From JAICWP01 sp035252015 (GTDB lineage Bacteria > Acidobacteriota > Terriglobia > Terriglobales > Acidobacteriaceae): a stretch of 40,726 nt of DNA. Position numbers and translations under genes: made by a program. How positions within the stretch are numbered: position 1 is the first letter of the stretch; each line of letters opens with the position of its first letter. The notes beneath the pieces were generated by a model. It saw only the letters and a program-made list of their open reading frames with translations, was not told the DNA's origin and did not search any database. The stretch spans positions 1 to 40,726 of the forward strand of contig DATFDP010000016.1 of NCBI GenBank assembly GCA_035252015.1. The letters are read 5' to 3'. This document shows, piece by piece, positions 14,352 through 23,623 of the stretch.

Positions 14352-16844
14352 ATAGCGCGCATTAGTGGCGCGGCTTTCTTTTTCACCGCGGAGCCAGATG
14401 TAGAGAGGAGCCTCAGGCGAAGGAGGCGGCCAGGGGACGGCTATTTTGAGCGTTTGTTCGCCAGCGGAGCCGGGAGCGGGAGTAGGAATGCCCTGCGCCT
14501 CATAGCCGTGTTTGGAATTCCAGCCTGTCTTATCAATCAACTCCAAATCCTGGCCGGTCAAAGTTCCGGCATAGAGAGATTCGCCGAGTTTTTCGCCGCT
14601 GATGGTGAACTTTTCGATGCGGGGCAGGCGGACCACATGGCCGAGAGGGTAAGCGCCGGAGTTGCCGGCAGGTTCGCCGACGATGGTAACGGTGAGCTCG
14701 CAACCAGATTGGCCAACGGTGCCGGGATCGAGCGAGAGGAACAGAACGCCCTGACCGGCGGAATCGAACTCCGCGCTGTCCTGGCGGTCGCCGGGATAGA
14801 GAGTTAGCTTCTTGCGGGTGCTACCGTCGTCTTTGCACTGGAGCTGCACGCCGGGGCGAGAATCGGTATTGTCGGCGCGCACGGCGAAGCTGACGGTCAC
14901 TCCGGACGGAATTTCGCCGGTTTGCAACTGTACTCCGGCGGGGCTGGAAAATGACTGGCTGACGCTTACGATTTTGGGCCGCGGGCCCAGAACTTGCAGT
15001 GCGTCGCTGACCTGGAGGGACGCATTCAGGCCATTAACGACCACGGTGGCGGCCAGGTGGTCGCCCGCTTGCGCTTTGGCTAGCAGCTTGATGGTGGCGC
15101 TGCGCTGGGTGAGGTGCTCCCCATTGCCGGCGGGCGCCAGCGTCCACTCGGCGTTAGGGCTGGTGATGCGCTCAATGCGCTCCAGATCGTTGCCTTCAAG
15201 CACAACGGTTTGCTGTGCTTCACCCACATTCACATGCAGAGGAACGTTGCTGAGCCTGGGGGTGGGCGGGTGAACCGTGACCTGCACCTCGTGCGATGAG
15301 CCGTTCAGCTGAGTGAGAGCGAGCAGGTAAGGGCCAGGTTGCAGGGAAGCGGTGTTCACGTCGAGATCGAGGATGCGCTTCTGGCCGCTTTCATCCGCGG
15401 GGGGCAATGAAAAATGCACTGGCGTGGCAGAGGCTTTTCCGCGATTTGCGTTCTGCAGGGTCACACCTCTGATGAATTCGAAATCGGCGCCGGTGAGCTG
15501 CAGGGGCACCGTGCCAGCGCCGGTAACCAGCCGGTCCTGCGATTGCGGCGTGAGGTTGACGGCGTTGAAATCGGCGAAGGGGCGCACTTCCACGGTGCCG
15601 GAGATAGGCAGTGGCGTCCAATCCCAATTGGCCACCAGCTGGTACTTGCCGGGCAAAATTTTCGCATGCGCCAGGTCGAGCTGAAGGGAAGCCTGTGCCG
15701 GATTGGCCGCGACTTTCACCGGAATGGGTATGGCGTGGCCATTGCCCACGAGCCGCCAGTCGCGCGCGCGCGCCACCAGGCGCAACTGAGAGACGCTGGG
15801 AGTGGAGGCTTTTACGGTGGGCGTCCAGCCTTGGGGCACAATCGCCGGCTGAGCCAGGATGACCGAAGGAGGCGCGGCGTCGGGCACGCGCACCATCCAC
15901 AAATAGCCGATGTGCAGGCGCGAAGGTTTGCGGTTGGCGGCGCAGAGGGCAAAAGCTTCGGCAGGCAGAGCTTGCGCGAAGGCGGGGCGGAACTCCATGC
16001 CGGGAAAAAGGCTGCTGTGCAGGTTTTCGAAGAGAGCGGTGCCGCCAGCGGCCAGCATGACGGGCGAGCCGAAGAACATGGAAGCCACCGAGGCCGCCAG
16101 TCCGGTAGAGCCCTGAGCCAGGCTGGGAGGCGCGCCGGAATCACTTTTGAAAGCGGGCACGGCGGCCTGCAGCAGTTGGCCCGCAGCCTGGTCGGGCGGA
16201 GCGCCCGATTCAAGGCGAGGCACGGCAACTCCGTATTGCGAAGAGAAGCCGTGCAGCGCGGATTGCAGGTCGGTGCTGCCGGGAGGCGATTGCTCGTAAT
16301 CCGACAAAGTCTTCACCAGCGCTTCTACGGTGGTGGTGCGCTGGGCGTAGTCGGCGAGCTGGGAGATGATTTCCGGATTCTCCTTGACCAGCGAGTTCAC
16401 CCGCTTGACGTCAATGCCGCGTTCGCCGAAGACCAATCCAACCACTGAGGCGCGAATAGGTACGGGCCAATCGGCGGCAGCGCTGGCCGGCTTCGGCGCC
16501 AGCACTTCGATCTGATCAGAACCGTAGGCCGACGTGGGCGCAAGCACCACCGCGACCTTAGCTTTGTCCTTATATTTCGTGGGCAAGCGGACGGGCTCGT
16601 AGTGCAGCTTTTCGCCGGGCTGGATCAGGTTGATGGCGCTGACGGGAAGCGGCGCGCCGCTACCCACCGGGTCCACCTGCAGCTTGAAGGAGGTGATGGC
16701 AACCGCACCCGGACACTGGGCCTGCGAGGTCACTACCGCAGGAGACGGCACAGGAAGGCCCAGCAACAGCGCGAGAAGCACCACTGCAGAAAACAACGGT
16801 CCTTTGCAAGGTTCGGCCCACGGTTTTTGGAAAATCACTTCCAA
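14349..16844 (-). CDS. Large secreted Ig-like/beta-sandwich protein of unknown function
   Basis: 831 residues. The N terminus carries a hydrophobic segment (FSAVVLLALLLGLPVPSPAV) that reads as a signal peptide. Residues 40-330 are mixed, with an Ala/Gly-rich stretch at about 230-285. From 330 on, successive beta-rich blocks recur with phrases such as PLQLTGADFEFIRGVTLQN, VVLEGNDLERIERITSPNAE and LTGQDLELIDKTGW, suggesting at least three repeated IPT/TIG-like or Ig-like modules. No enzyme motif. The start is uncertain: the 16844 codon is TTG, and a GTG two codons later is as likely. The stop lies inside a hairpin. Likely cell-surface or periplasmic; not recognised as a named family. Confidence 0.75.
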   Translation of the reverse strand: MEVIFQKPWAEPCKGPLFSAVVLLALLLGLPVPSPAVVTSQAQCPGAVAITSFKLQVDPVGSGAPLPVSAINLIQPGEKLHYEPVRLPTKYKDKAKVAVVLAPTSAYGSDQIEVLAPKPASAAADWPVPIRASVVGLVFGERGIDVKRVNSLVKENPEIISQLADYAQRTTTVEALVKTLSDYEQSPPGSTDLQSALHGFSSQYGVAVPRLESGAPPDQAAGQLLQAAVPAFKSDSGAPPSLAQGSTGLAASVASMFFGSPVMLAAGGTALFENLHSSLFPGMEFRPAFAQALPAEAFALCAANRKPSRLHIGYLWMVRVPDAAPPSVILAQPAIVPQGWTPTVKASTPSVSQLRLVARARDWRLVGNGHAIPIPVKVAANPAQASLQLDLAHAKILPGKYQLVANWDWTPLPISGTVEVRPFADFNAVNLTPQSQDRLVTGAGTVPLQLTGADFEFIRGVTLQNANRGKASATPVHFSLPPADESGQKRILDLDVNTASLQPGPYLLALTQLNGSSHEVQVTVHPPTPRLSNVPLHVNVGEAQQTVVLEGNDLERIERITSPNAEWTLAPAGNGEHLTQRSATIKLLAKAQAGDHLAATVVVNGLNASLQVSDALQVLGPRPKIVSVSQSFSSPAGVQLQTGEIPSGVTVSFAVRADNTDSRPGVQLQCKDDGSTRKKLTLYPGDRQDSAEFDSAGQGVLFLSLDPGTVGQSGCELTVTIVGEPAGNSGAYPLGHVVRLPRIEKFTISGEKLGESLYAGTLTGQDLELIDKTGWNSKHGYEAQGIPTPAPGSAGEQTLKIAVPWPPPSPEAPLYIWLRGEKESRATNARY

Positions 16845-17034
16845 ATCTTAGGAGAGTAAGCAAGGAACGGCAACACTGAACCTGCTAAAACCTCACGTTA
16901 CGGCAGGAATAGGAGAAATACCCGAGAACTCGCGGAGGGGATCGGGGGCTGGAAGCAGGAGGAGAGAACCGCGCGACGTATTTTGGGTGGCGAACTTGCG
17001 CGAGAGGCCGCCCAGATCTGAACAGTCGCTAATC

Positions 17035-18132
17035 CTAGGAAGCGACTTCGCACACCACCTTGATCTGGCCGGGGGCGGACATTTTGGCGAACAGGTCTTT
17101 GTAATTCTGCAGGCCTTGGACGCGAGTGGTGATCAGGCGCGTGAGCCAGCCGGGAAATTCGACCGCCGCCAATGCCATATCTTCCACACCCATCTCAAAA
17201 AAGGTGCGGTTGGCGTTGACCGTGCCCACCATCACCTTGTTGCCCAGCACGAATCCCAGATTAATCTGGTCGGAGGGGACGGTGATGGTGCGATTGCCGC
17301 CGGTTACGCTGGCCAGCACCAGCACACCATTTTTGCCCAGCGCCTGCATGCACTCGAATGCAACGGGGGAGTAACCGGTGCATTCCAGAATAATGTCAAA
17401 GGGGCCGCGCTGGCGGGCAGCATCAGGAATGGAAAGCTTGTCGGTGGATTCGTAGAAGGCACCGATCTCCCCGATGAGGTCAGAGTTGAGGTAGGGCTTG
17501 TGATCCTTGCCCAGCACGGTGACGTCGATGCCGCGCAGAACAAGGGCGAGCGTGGCCAGCAGGCCGATGGAGCCGGAGCCCATCACCAGGGCGCGGCGGG
17601 GTTGCCACACCTTGAGGCGGCGCTGAATTTCGTAGGCCTGGGCAATACCCTTTTCCACGATGGAAGTCGGCTCCAGCAGCACGGCAACGTCCTTCAGGCC
17701 GGAAGGGATGCGCACGATGTATTCGGGCTGGTCCACGTAGAACTCGGTGAGGAAGCCGTGCAGCAGGTTAATGCCGCGCTCATAGTAGGTGTCGTCGGTG
17801 GTGAAGTCATATTCGCCGACGCGGTCGTAAATGCTGGAGCCGGGGCGGCGCACGGTGGCGACCACGTAGTCCCCGGCCTCGAGTTCGTGCACGTTGGGGC
17901 CGACCGCCTCCACCTGGCCAAAACTCTCGTGGCCTTCAATGAGGTAGTCGAAGTTGGAAGGTGGCGCGCCATAGAGGCCATCCTGCAGTTCGTGGTCGGT
18001 GCCATCCACGCCCACGCGGATGATTTTCACCAGTACGCCGCGGCCGTTGGTGACGGAGTCCAGGGAGGGTTTGGGGACGTCGCGCAGCTGGGTGCTGTGG
18101 GGCGTGCGGGGGACGATGGTGATAGCTTGCAT
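17035..18132 (-). CDS. Zinc-dependent glucose 1-dehydrogenase-like alcohol dehydrogenase (haloarchaeal type)
   Basis: 365 residues from the ATG at 18132; upstream codons fall in a repeat and were excluded. Medium-chain dehydrogenase fold: catalytic domain, then Rossmann motif GSGSIG (185-190). The segment RVGVDGTDHE (40-48) matches haloarchaeal glucose dehydrogenase, where Asp (D43 here) replaces the usual zinc-ligand Cys. His68-Glu69 (GHES) and Glu154 (LEPTSIVEK) complete the site. The structural zinc Cys cluster is absent and replaced by TVRRPGSSIYDRVGEYDF-type sequence, also as in Haloferax. Expected to oxidise glucose or another sugar with NAD(P)+; substrate is inferred. It is 72 bases from sodA, with a repeat between them. 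Confidence 0.85.
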   Translation of the reverse strand: MQAITIVPRTPHSTQLRDVPKPSLDSVTNGRGVLVKIIRVGVDGTDHELQDGLYGAPPSNFDYLIEGHESFGQVEAVGPNVHELEAGDYVVATVRRPGSSIYDRVGEYDFTTDDTYYERGINLLHGFLTEFYVDQPEYIVRIPSGLKDVAVLLEPTSIVEKGIAQAYEIQRRLKVWQPRRALVMGSGSIGLLATLALVLRGIDVTVLGKDHKPYLNSDLIGEIGAFYESTDKLSIPDAARQRGPFDIILECTGYSPVAFECMQALGKNGVLVLASVTGGNRTITVPSDQINLGFVLGNKVMVGTVNANRTFFEMGVEDMALAAVEFPGWLTRLITTRVQGLQNYKDLFAKMSAPGQIKVVCEVAS

Positions 18133-18141
18133 AAGGCACAA

Positions 18142-18198
18142 GGTCCCTCGACTTGCCGGCGCCTCGCAAAGCTCGGCGCCGGCTCGCCCGGGATGACA
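18142..18198. repeat. GGATGACA-family repeat between sodA and the dehydrogenase gene
   Basis: Starts GGTCCCTCGACT, contains the stem GCCGGCGCC/GGCGCCGGC (18155-18183) and ends GGGATGACA. It is alignable with 9481-9536 (GGTCCTTCGACT...AGGATGACA). It fills the whole spacer between the two genes. Confidence 0.6.
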
Positions 18199-18204
18199 CA
18201 CAAC

Positions 18205-18849
18205 TTACCGGTGGGCCAGCGCCGGTTCGTGCACGCCGGACTCGCTGTGCTCGAAGCGCTGGTTGATTTCCGCCCAGTTGAGCACGTTCCACCAGGCAGT
18301 CAGGTACTCGGCGCGGCGATTGTTGTACTTGAGATAGTAGGCATGCTCCCAGACGTCGTTGCCCATGATGGGGAAGTTTCCGTCGGAGAGCGGGTTGTTC
18401 TGGTTGGGAGTAGTGACAATCTGCAGCTTGCTTCCCTGAGCGCGCACCAGCCACACCCAGCCGCTGCCAAACAGCTTGGTGCCGGCATCGTTAAACTGCT
18501 TCTGGAAATCAGCGAAGTTGCCGAAAGTCTTCTTGATGGCTTCGGCGAGCTTGCCGGTGGGTTCGCCGCCGCCTTTGGACTTCATGATGCGCCAGAACAT
18601 GCTGTGGTTCACGTGGCCGCCGCCGTTGTTGCGTACGGCGGTGCGGATATCCTCCGGAATGCTGTTTATGTTCCGCAACAGCTCGTCGGCTGGTTTCTTC
18701 TGCAGGTCGGGATGTTTTTCCAGGGCTGCGTTCAGGTTTTTGACATAGGCCGCATGGTGACCGTCATGGTGCAGATGCATGGTCTGCGAGTCAATATGAG
18801 GCTCCAGGGCTGAGTAGTCATACGGCAAAGGGGGCAGTTCGTGAGCCAT
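18205..18849 (-). CDS. sodA: Superoxide dismutase, Mn-type
   Basis: 214 residues from the ATG at 18849, which has GGAGGA just upstream. Converts superoxide to oxygen and peroxide. Metal ligands are His27 (MHLHHDGHH), His82 (GGHVNHSMFW), Asp165 and His169 (DVWEHAYYL). GGGH at 77-80 and Gln150 (PNQNNPL) are features of manganese rather than iron enzymes, though cambialistic use is possible. There is no signal peptide, so it is cytoplasmic. Downstream on the same strand is the glucose-dehydrogenase-like gene. Confidence 0.95.
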   Translation of the reverse strand: MAHELPPLPYDYSALEPHIDSQTMHLHHDGHHAAYVKNLNAALEKHPDLQKKPADELLRNINSIPEDIRTAVRNNGGGHVNHSMFWRIMKSKGGGEPTGKLAEAIKKTFGNFADFQKQFNDAGTKLFGSGWVWLVRAQGSKLQIVTTPNQNNPLSDGNFPIMGNDVWEHAYYLKYNNRRAEYLTAWWNVLNWAEINQRFEHSESGVHEPALAHR

Positions 18850-18966
18850 ATCTTCCTCCAGTGAGTTCAGATGATCGAAGACAATTCTTGATTCTAACAA
18901 AGATGAGAGTTCCCAGTACTGGTCCAGTACCTAGATTGCGCTTTCTGTGAATCTTGCGCTGAAAAT

Positions 18967-21435
18967 TTATTTCTTCTTGCCCAGGAAGCGTATGCGGGCG
19001 ACGAAGGTGCGGCGATCGAAGTTGCTGAAGGTGAGGAAATTGGGCGAGCTGATATTGTTGTTAACGGCGCCAGGATTACGGCTGTTAGTGACGTTATCGA
19101 AGCCGCCGCGCAGGGCGAAATTGTAGTTGCGCAGGGTGAAGCGCTTTTCGATGTACGGACTGAAAGAGAAGAAGCGCGGAAAACGCAGGTTGTTCAGCGG
19201 CTGCAGAAACTGTTGTTCCTGGTTGACGATGGAAAAAGGATACCCGGTGCGCCAGTCGAGAGAGTAGGCAAAATCGAGCTTGTGGATCAGCGGCAGGCTG
19301 GGCAAAGGGGCCATGCCCCAAGCCAGAAAGCGGTTGGGCGCATCCCAGGCGTATGGGCCGGGACCCTCGAGTCCGCTGCTGAGATTATCAATGCTGTAGG
19401 TGAGGACAGCGTTGGTGATGCTGCGGGAGTGGGTATAGGACGCCATGAGCGGATAAGTTTTGCGGAAGGTGTGGCGCACGATGAACTGCAGGGAACTGGA
19501 GTGGTCCTGGCGAACGTTGCTCATGAGGAAGGAGCCGCCGATGAGTCCTGCCAGGGGAGGCTCGGGCAGAAATACAAAGCCATCGGTGCCGCGGCGCTGC
19601 AGGTACTCGACTGTGGCATACACATCTCCAGGCAAACGGCGCTCCAGGCTGAGGCTCCAGTTGACAAAACGCGGCTCGCGCAGGGTGTTCTGATTCAGAA
19701 AGAACTGGGTAAGCACTGGCGCGCGCAGCAGGGCTCCGTTCGTGCCGTAGTAGTAATCGAGGCGAGTGCCGGAAAGCGGCAAGCTGACCAGACTGAGATT
19801 GGTGGCGTCATAGAAAACGCCAAAACCGCCGGAGAGCTTGGTTTCGCCGTCGCTGGTCAGCATGTAGGTGCCGGCGATGCGGGGTGAAGCCAGGATGCGG
19901 CGCACGATCTCGTCGGCATCAAAACGTAAACCCGCTTCGATGAGCAGCCGGTCGGAAGGCGACCAGCGGTCCTGGGCGTAGGCGCTGCCCTGCAGGTTGT
20001 TTTTGCGCAGGGCGATGGTTTCACCAGGAAACAGGGTCTGGCGCAGCAGTGTTCCGTTTTCGCCGAAGGTGCGGATGGGAGTTCGATCGTCAAACTCGTG
20101 GTACACCACGCGATCGGCGTCCATGCCGAATTTAAGCTCGTGCCGGCCGTGCCAGGTGCGGGGGCGCAGATAGACGTTGGTGATCCATTGCAAACGCCGG
20201 GAACGGCCCAAGGTAGTGCGGTAGAAATTCCCGCTGACCAGGCCGGGAGAAACGATGAACGGCTGATTGCCCAGGGGCAGAATGTCGAGCTCCTGCTCGA
20301 ATAACGCGAGGCCATTTTCCAGCAGAGTGCCGTTGGCAAAGTAGTGCTGGTCCTTGAAGGTGGCTAGATAGCCGGTCTCATCCTGGTTGGTGGTGGCGTT
20401 CAGCGGATTGAACAGGGAGAGGCCGGCGTGGCTGTATTTGAAGCGATTGAACAGGAGGCTGCTGGTCAGGATGTTGGAGCGGGTAATGTTGGTCTGCAGC
20501 TTGACGAGGTTGCTGAAGCGCCAGAGCGGCGCCTGGTCGGCGTTGGCGGGCAGGTCGCGAATCAGGTTGTAATCGTATTCGAAATCCTCGGCTTCGTAGA
20601 ACCAGATTTTGCCCTTCTTGAGCGGGCCGGAAACGGTGAAACGGGGCGTCCACTTGTCCAGATTGATGCCGCGGATGAATTTGAATGAGGGCAGGAAGTT
20701 GGTGCCGGAATACCGCAGATGATCGTCGCCGATCCCGGTGGTGAGGTTGAGCACGCCGGCGGAAGAGCGGCCGAACTCGGCGGAGTAGCGGCTGCTCTGC
20801 ACGTCAATGGAACGAATAGCGTCTGTAGAGACGCGCGTTTGCAGCGTGCCGTTCACCGGATCGGTGATGTCGAAGCCGTCCATGGTATCGAGCGTCTCGT
20901 AAGTGTGGCCGCCCACGACGTGTGGCTGTCCCGAGCTGTCCTGCACCACGCCGGGGATATAGGGGAGGATGTTGCGGTAATCGCGCGTAACGGGATAAGG
21001 GATGTTGATAACGTCGAGGCCGGAAAGAGTGCGGGTGTCGGCAATCTTCTCCGGGTCAATGGCCGGCGACGACTCCACCACATTGACCTCCTCCTTGACC
21101 TCCTGCAGGTGATGGAGTTCGATTTCGATGGTGCTGGTAGCGGCGCCCACTTGCACGGTCTGGGTAACGGCGTAGAACCCTTCCTTTTCGGCGTGCAACT
21201 GGTAGGCTCCAGGAGGCAGGCCGGGGAACGGGGAACGGCCGGCGAAGTCCGTTTCCTGTTTGAAAACGGCGGCGCTACCGGCAGGCTGCATGGTGACCTG
21301 CACCGAGCGCTGCGCGACACCGTTTTCGTCGTGCACTATAACCTTGAGCCCCGGCGGAGCCTGCGCAAAAGCGCCAGCCCAGAACAACACCAGGAAAGCG
21401 AAAATCGCTGACCGGCGAGATGGGAACCGCAGCAT
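18967..21435 (-). CDS. TonB-dependent receptor-like outer-membrane protein (Oar type)
   Basis: 822 residues. Signal peptide SRRSAIFAFLVLFWAGAFAQ, then a carboxypeptidase-regulatory-like beta domain (residues 27-115: GLKVIVHDENGVAQRSVQVT, PPGAYQLHAEKEGFY), then a plug domain (about 125-235, with NILPYIPGVVQDSSG and RYSAEFGRSSAGVLNL) and a long 22-strand-like barrel rich in aromatic strands (RFNRFKYSHAGL, YVTVEYLQRRGTD style). The C terminus FVARIRFLGKKK lacks the usual terminal aromatic residue but has Phe five from the end. Such proteins are abundant in Acidobacteria and may take up or export large substrates; the ligand is unknown. It diverges from the amidohydrolase gene. Confidence 0.88.
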   Translation of the reverse strand: MLRFPSRRSAIFAFLVLFWAGAFAQAPPGLKVIVHDENGVAQRSVQVTMQPAGSAAVFKQETDFAGRSPFPGLPPGAYQLHAEKEGFYAVTQTVQVGAATSTIEIELHHLQEVKEEVNVVESSPAIDPEKIADTRTLSGLDVINIPYPVTRDYRNILPYIPGVVQDSSGQPHVVGGHTYETLDTMDGFDITDPVNGTLQTRVSTDAIRSIDVQSSRYSAEFGRSSAGVLNLTTGIGDDHLRYSGTNFLPSFKFIRGINLDKWTPRFTVSGPLKKGKIWFYEAEDFEYDYNLIRDLPANADQAPLWRFSNLVKLQTNITRSNILTSSLLFNRFKYSHAGLSLFNPLNATTNQDETGYLATFKDQHYFANGTLLENGLALFEQELDILPLGNQPFIVSPGLVSGNFYRTTLGRSRRLQWITNVYLRPRTWHGRHELKFGMDADRVVYHEFDDRTPIRTFGENGTLLRQTLFPGETIALRKNNLQGSAYAQDRWSPSDRLLIEAGLRFDADEIVRRILASPRIAGTYMLTSDGETKLSGGFGVFYDATNLSLVSLPLSGTRLDYYYGTNGALLRAPVLTQFFLNQNTLREPRFVNWSLSLERRLPGDVYATVEYLQRRGTDGFVFLPEPPLAGLIGGSFLMSNVRQDHSSSLQFIVRHTFRKTYPLMASYTHSRSITNAVLTYSIDNLSSGLEGPGPYAWDAPNRFLAWGMAPLPSLPLIHKLDFAYSLDWRTGYPFSIVNQEQQFLQPLNNLRFPRFFSFSPYIEKRFTLRNYNFALRGGFDNVTNSRNPGAVNNNISSPNFLTFSNFDRRTFVARIRFLGKKK

Positions 21436-21573
21436 GGGCCGCCTGAGCCTTGGGGAACGGGATTGAGGGCATTGTAAAGGAAAAGAGCAGGCGAAGTTTC
21501 AAGGTTTCACCGCCTTCAAGGTTCAGAGTTTCGAATTTCGTGATAAAGCGGAAATGGCTGGACGAGGTGAGCA

Positions 21574-22926
21574 ATGCAGAAGATGGCAGTCACGCTGGTC
21601 GCAACGGTTATGGCACTGGCGATGGGCGCGTGGGCGCAGACAGCTCCCGACCCACAGCTGATGCAGGAGATCAACCGCATTCTGGCGATTGATGACCATA
21701 CCCACATACCCAAGCTGGTGGCGCCGGAAGACAAAGACGATGATTACGACGCCTTGCCCTGCGCGCCCCTGGAACCGACCGCAGATCCTGCCATGGTGCG
21801 GCCAGATAATCCCTTGTTTCTGCAGGCTTGGAAGGAGCTGTACGGATACAAATACAGCGATAAGTCACCGGACCACGTGCGGGAGCTGCGCGCGGCGCGC
21901 CAGCGAGTGCAGCGGGAGCAAGGCAACAACTTCCCCTCCTGGGTGCTGGATAGGCTGAACATTCGCTATATGCTGGCCAACCGCATCGCCATGGGGCCGG
22001 GGCTGGCGGGCCCGCGCTTCCTGTGGGTGCCCTATGACGACGCGCTGCTCGTGCCGCTGAACAATCACGGGCTGGCCAGCGAAACTCCTGACCGCAAATT
22101 TTTCTTTAGCCGGGAAGAGATGCTTCTGCAGCGCTATTTGAAGGACTCCGGCCTGAGTGCGCCTCCGGCGACTCTGGAAGATTACCTGGCTAGGGTGGTT
22201 ATACCCACGTTGGAGCGCCAGAAAAAAGCAGGAGCCGTGGCGATTAAGTTTGAAGTGGCATATCTGCGGACGCTGAACTTCGGCGAGCCAAACCGCCAAC
22301 AGGCGGAGCAGGTATATGGGCATTACGCGGCGGGCGGCACGCCGCCGAAAGGCGACTATCTGGCGCTGCAAGACGTTCTATTCCGTGAAATCGCGCGCGA
22401 GGCAGGACGGCTGGGATTGGCGGTACACATTCACACCGGGGCGGGTTGCGGGGGTTATTTCGACATTGCCGGGTCAAACCCCGAACTGCTGGATTCGGTG
22501 CTCGATGATCCCACCCTGCGGCGCACGAAGTTTGTGCTGCTGCATGGAGGTTCGGGGCCATATTCGAAGCAAACTGCGTTCCTGCTGGGTAAACCCAATG
22601 TCTACACCGACTTCTCTGAGCAGGACTGGATGCTTTCACCGCGTGCGCTGAGCTACGTGATTCGCGACTGGCTGGAGTGGTATCCGGAAAAGGTGATGTT
22701 CGGCACCGACCTCTATCCCGGGAATTCGCCCGAGTACGACTGGGATTCCATCGGGTACATGATCGCCACCACCGGCCGCCAGGCGCTGGCACTGGCGCTC
22801 ACCGGCATGATGCAGGACGGGGAAATCAGCCGCGCCCGAGCGCTGCAACTGGCGCATATGGTGCTGTTTGACAACGCTGCGAAGCTCTACGGAGTAGCCG
22901 GCAAGCAGCGAGGAATCGGTAGGTGA
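21574..22926 (+). CDS. Secreted amidohydrolase family protein
   Basis: 450 residues. Signal peptide MQKMAVTLVATVMALAMGAW-AQ. TIM-barrel metal-site motifs occur in order: DDHTH (40-44), VAIKFEVAYLR (strand with a Lys), VHIHTGAGCGGY, LLHGGSGPY, and FGTDLYPGN. This is the amidohydrolase-2 pattern of a mononuclear metal hydrolase or decarboxylase. The substrate is unknown; the export signal suggests a periplasmic substrate. No strong ribosome-binding site (GGTGAGCA upstream). Divergent from the TonB-like gene, with 138 bases between them. Confidence 0.85.
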   Translation: MQKMAVTLVATVMALAMGAWAQTAPDPQLMQEINRILAIDDHTHIPKLVAPEDKDDDYDALPCAPLEPTADPAMVRPDNPLFLQAWKELYGYKYSDKSPDHVRELRAARQRVQREQGNNFPSWVLDRLNIRYMLANRIAMGPGLAGPRFLWVPYDDALLVPLNNHGLASETPDRKFFFSREEMLLQRYLKDSGLSAPPATLEDYLARVVIPTLERQKKAGAVAIKFEVAYLRTLNFGEPNRQQAEQVYGHYAAGGTPPKGDYLALQDVLFREIAREAGRLGLAVHIHTGAGCGGYFDIAGSNPELLDSVLDDPTLRRTKFVLLHGGSGPYSKQTAFLLGKPNVYTDFSEQDWMLSPRALSYVIRDWLEWYPEKVMFGTDLYPGNSPEYDWDSIGYMIATTGRQALALALTGMMQDGEISRARALQLAHMVLFDNAAKLYGVAGKQRGIGR

Positions 22927-23088
22927 GTACTTTGTACCCTGTAAACTGTCCCCAGGACCCAGCCTAACCACAAAGCCCGCAGAAATGCGCGCTTTAGCAT
23001 TCCAAGCCTCCCCCGTAAGTGAGTACTCTCTTTGTTCCCCTGGGCGGACATGACCTTCGGAATCTTATGCCCAGCAACAAGATAGGGC

Positions 23089-23094
23089 TATAAT
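23089..23094 (+). promoter_or_regulatory. Perfect -10 box before the binding-like protein gene
   Basis: TATAAT at 23089-23094, 22 bases before the start codon. The matching -35 region is weak, so the promoter may need an activator. A GGAG ribosome-binding site follows at about 23109. Confidence 0.5.
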
Positions 23095-23115
23095 CCGGCT
23101 AATTTCTCCGGAGAG

Positions 23116-23589
23116 ATGATGCGCCTTCATTGCTTGCCGTGGATCTTGGGTTTGGCACTGGTGTGCGCGCAGTCGGCGCTAGCCAAGGATATGGCGCTCA
23201 TCTCCAACAAAGGAAACAGCCTCAAAGGCCTTAGCTTCCCGGACCTGGTGAAGATTTGCAAAGGACAGATGGGCCATTGGCCGAACGGCAGGCCGGTGAC
23301 CCTGATCACACGCTCGCCCGCTTCGCCAGAAATGCGCATCGTGTTGCAAAAGGTGTACGGAATGACGGCGGAAGAAGTGAATCAGCTGTTTGCCGCCGCC
23401 AATCACGGCCGTACCGACCATCCCGCCATCGTGGTGGTGGAATCCGACGATTCGGTAGTAAAGAAAGTGGAGGCCATGCCGGGAGGAATCGGATTGGTGG
23501 ACGTGTATTCCATCACCGGAGGAATTGACGTGCTGCGAGTAGGGGGCAAGCTGCCCCTGGAACCTGGATACGCATTACACGGCAACTGA
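23116..23589 (+). CDS. Small periplasmic substrate-binding-like protein (PstS-like fold)
   Basis: 157 residues with signal peptide ending CAQSALAK. The mature part follows the short PBP-like pattern: FPDLVKICKGQMGHWPNGRPV, TRSPASPEMRIVLQKVYGM, then a GGIGLVDVYSI segment near the end. That pattern is typical of single-domain phosphate-binding-like proteins often found without a transporter. Ligand is unknown; no ABC transporter genes are adjacent. Two consecutive ATG codons at 23116 and 23119 are possible starts. A PilZ gene follows 34 bases later on the same strand, so the two may be one operon. Confidence 0.8.
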   Translation: MMRLHCLPWILGLALVCAQSALAKDMALISNKGNSLKGLSFPDLVKICKGQMGHWPNGRPVTLITRSPASPEMRIVLQKVYGMTAEEVNQLFAAANHGRTDHPAIVVVESDDSVVKKVEAMPGGIGLVDVYSITGGIDVLRVGGKLPLEPGYALHGN

Positions 23590-23623
23590 ATACCCCTAGG
23601 CCGGCAGCCGGGAAAGGCGAGCA

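Noticed and set aside
16987..18813. 608-codon plus-strand open frame antisense to the dehydrogenase and sodA genes
   Set aside because: The opposite strand has two clearly conserved genes. The antisense product is His/Gly/Val-rich with no domain, the usual shadow of GC-rich codon bias.
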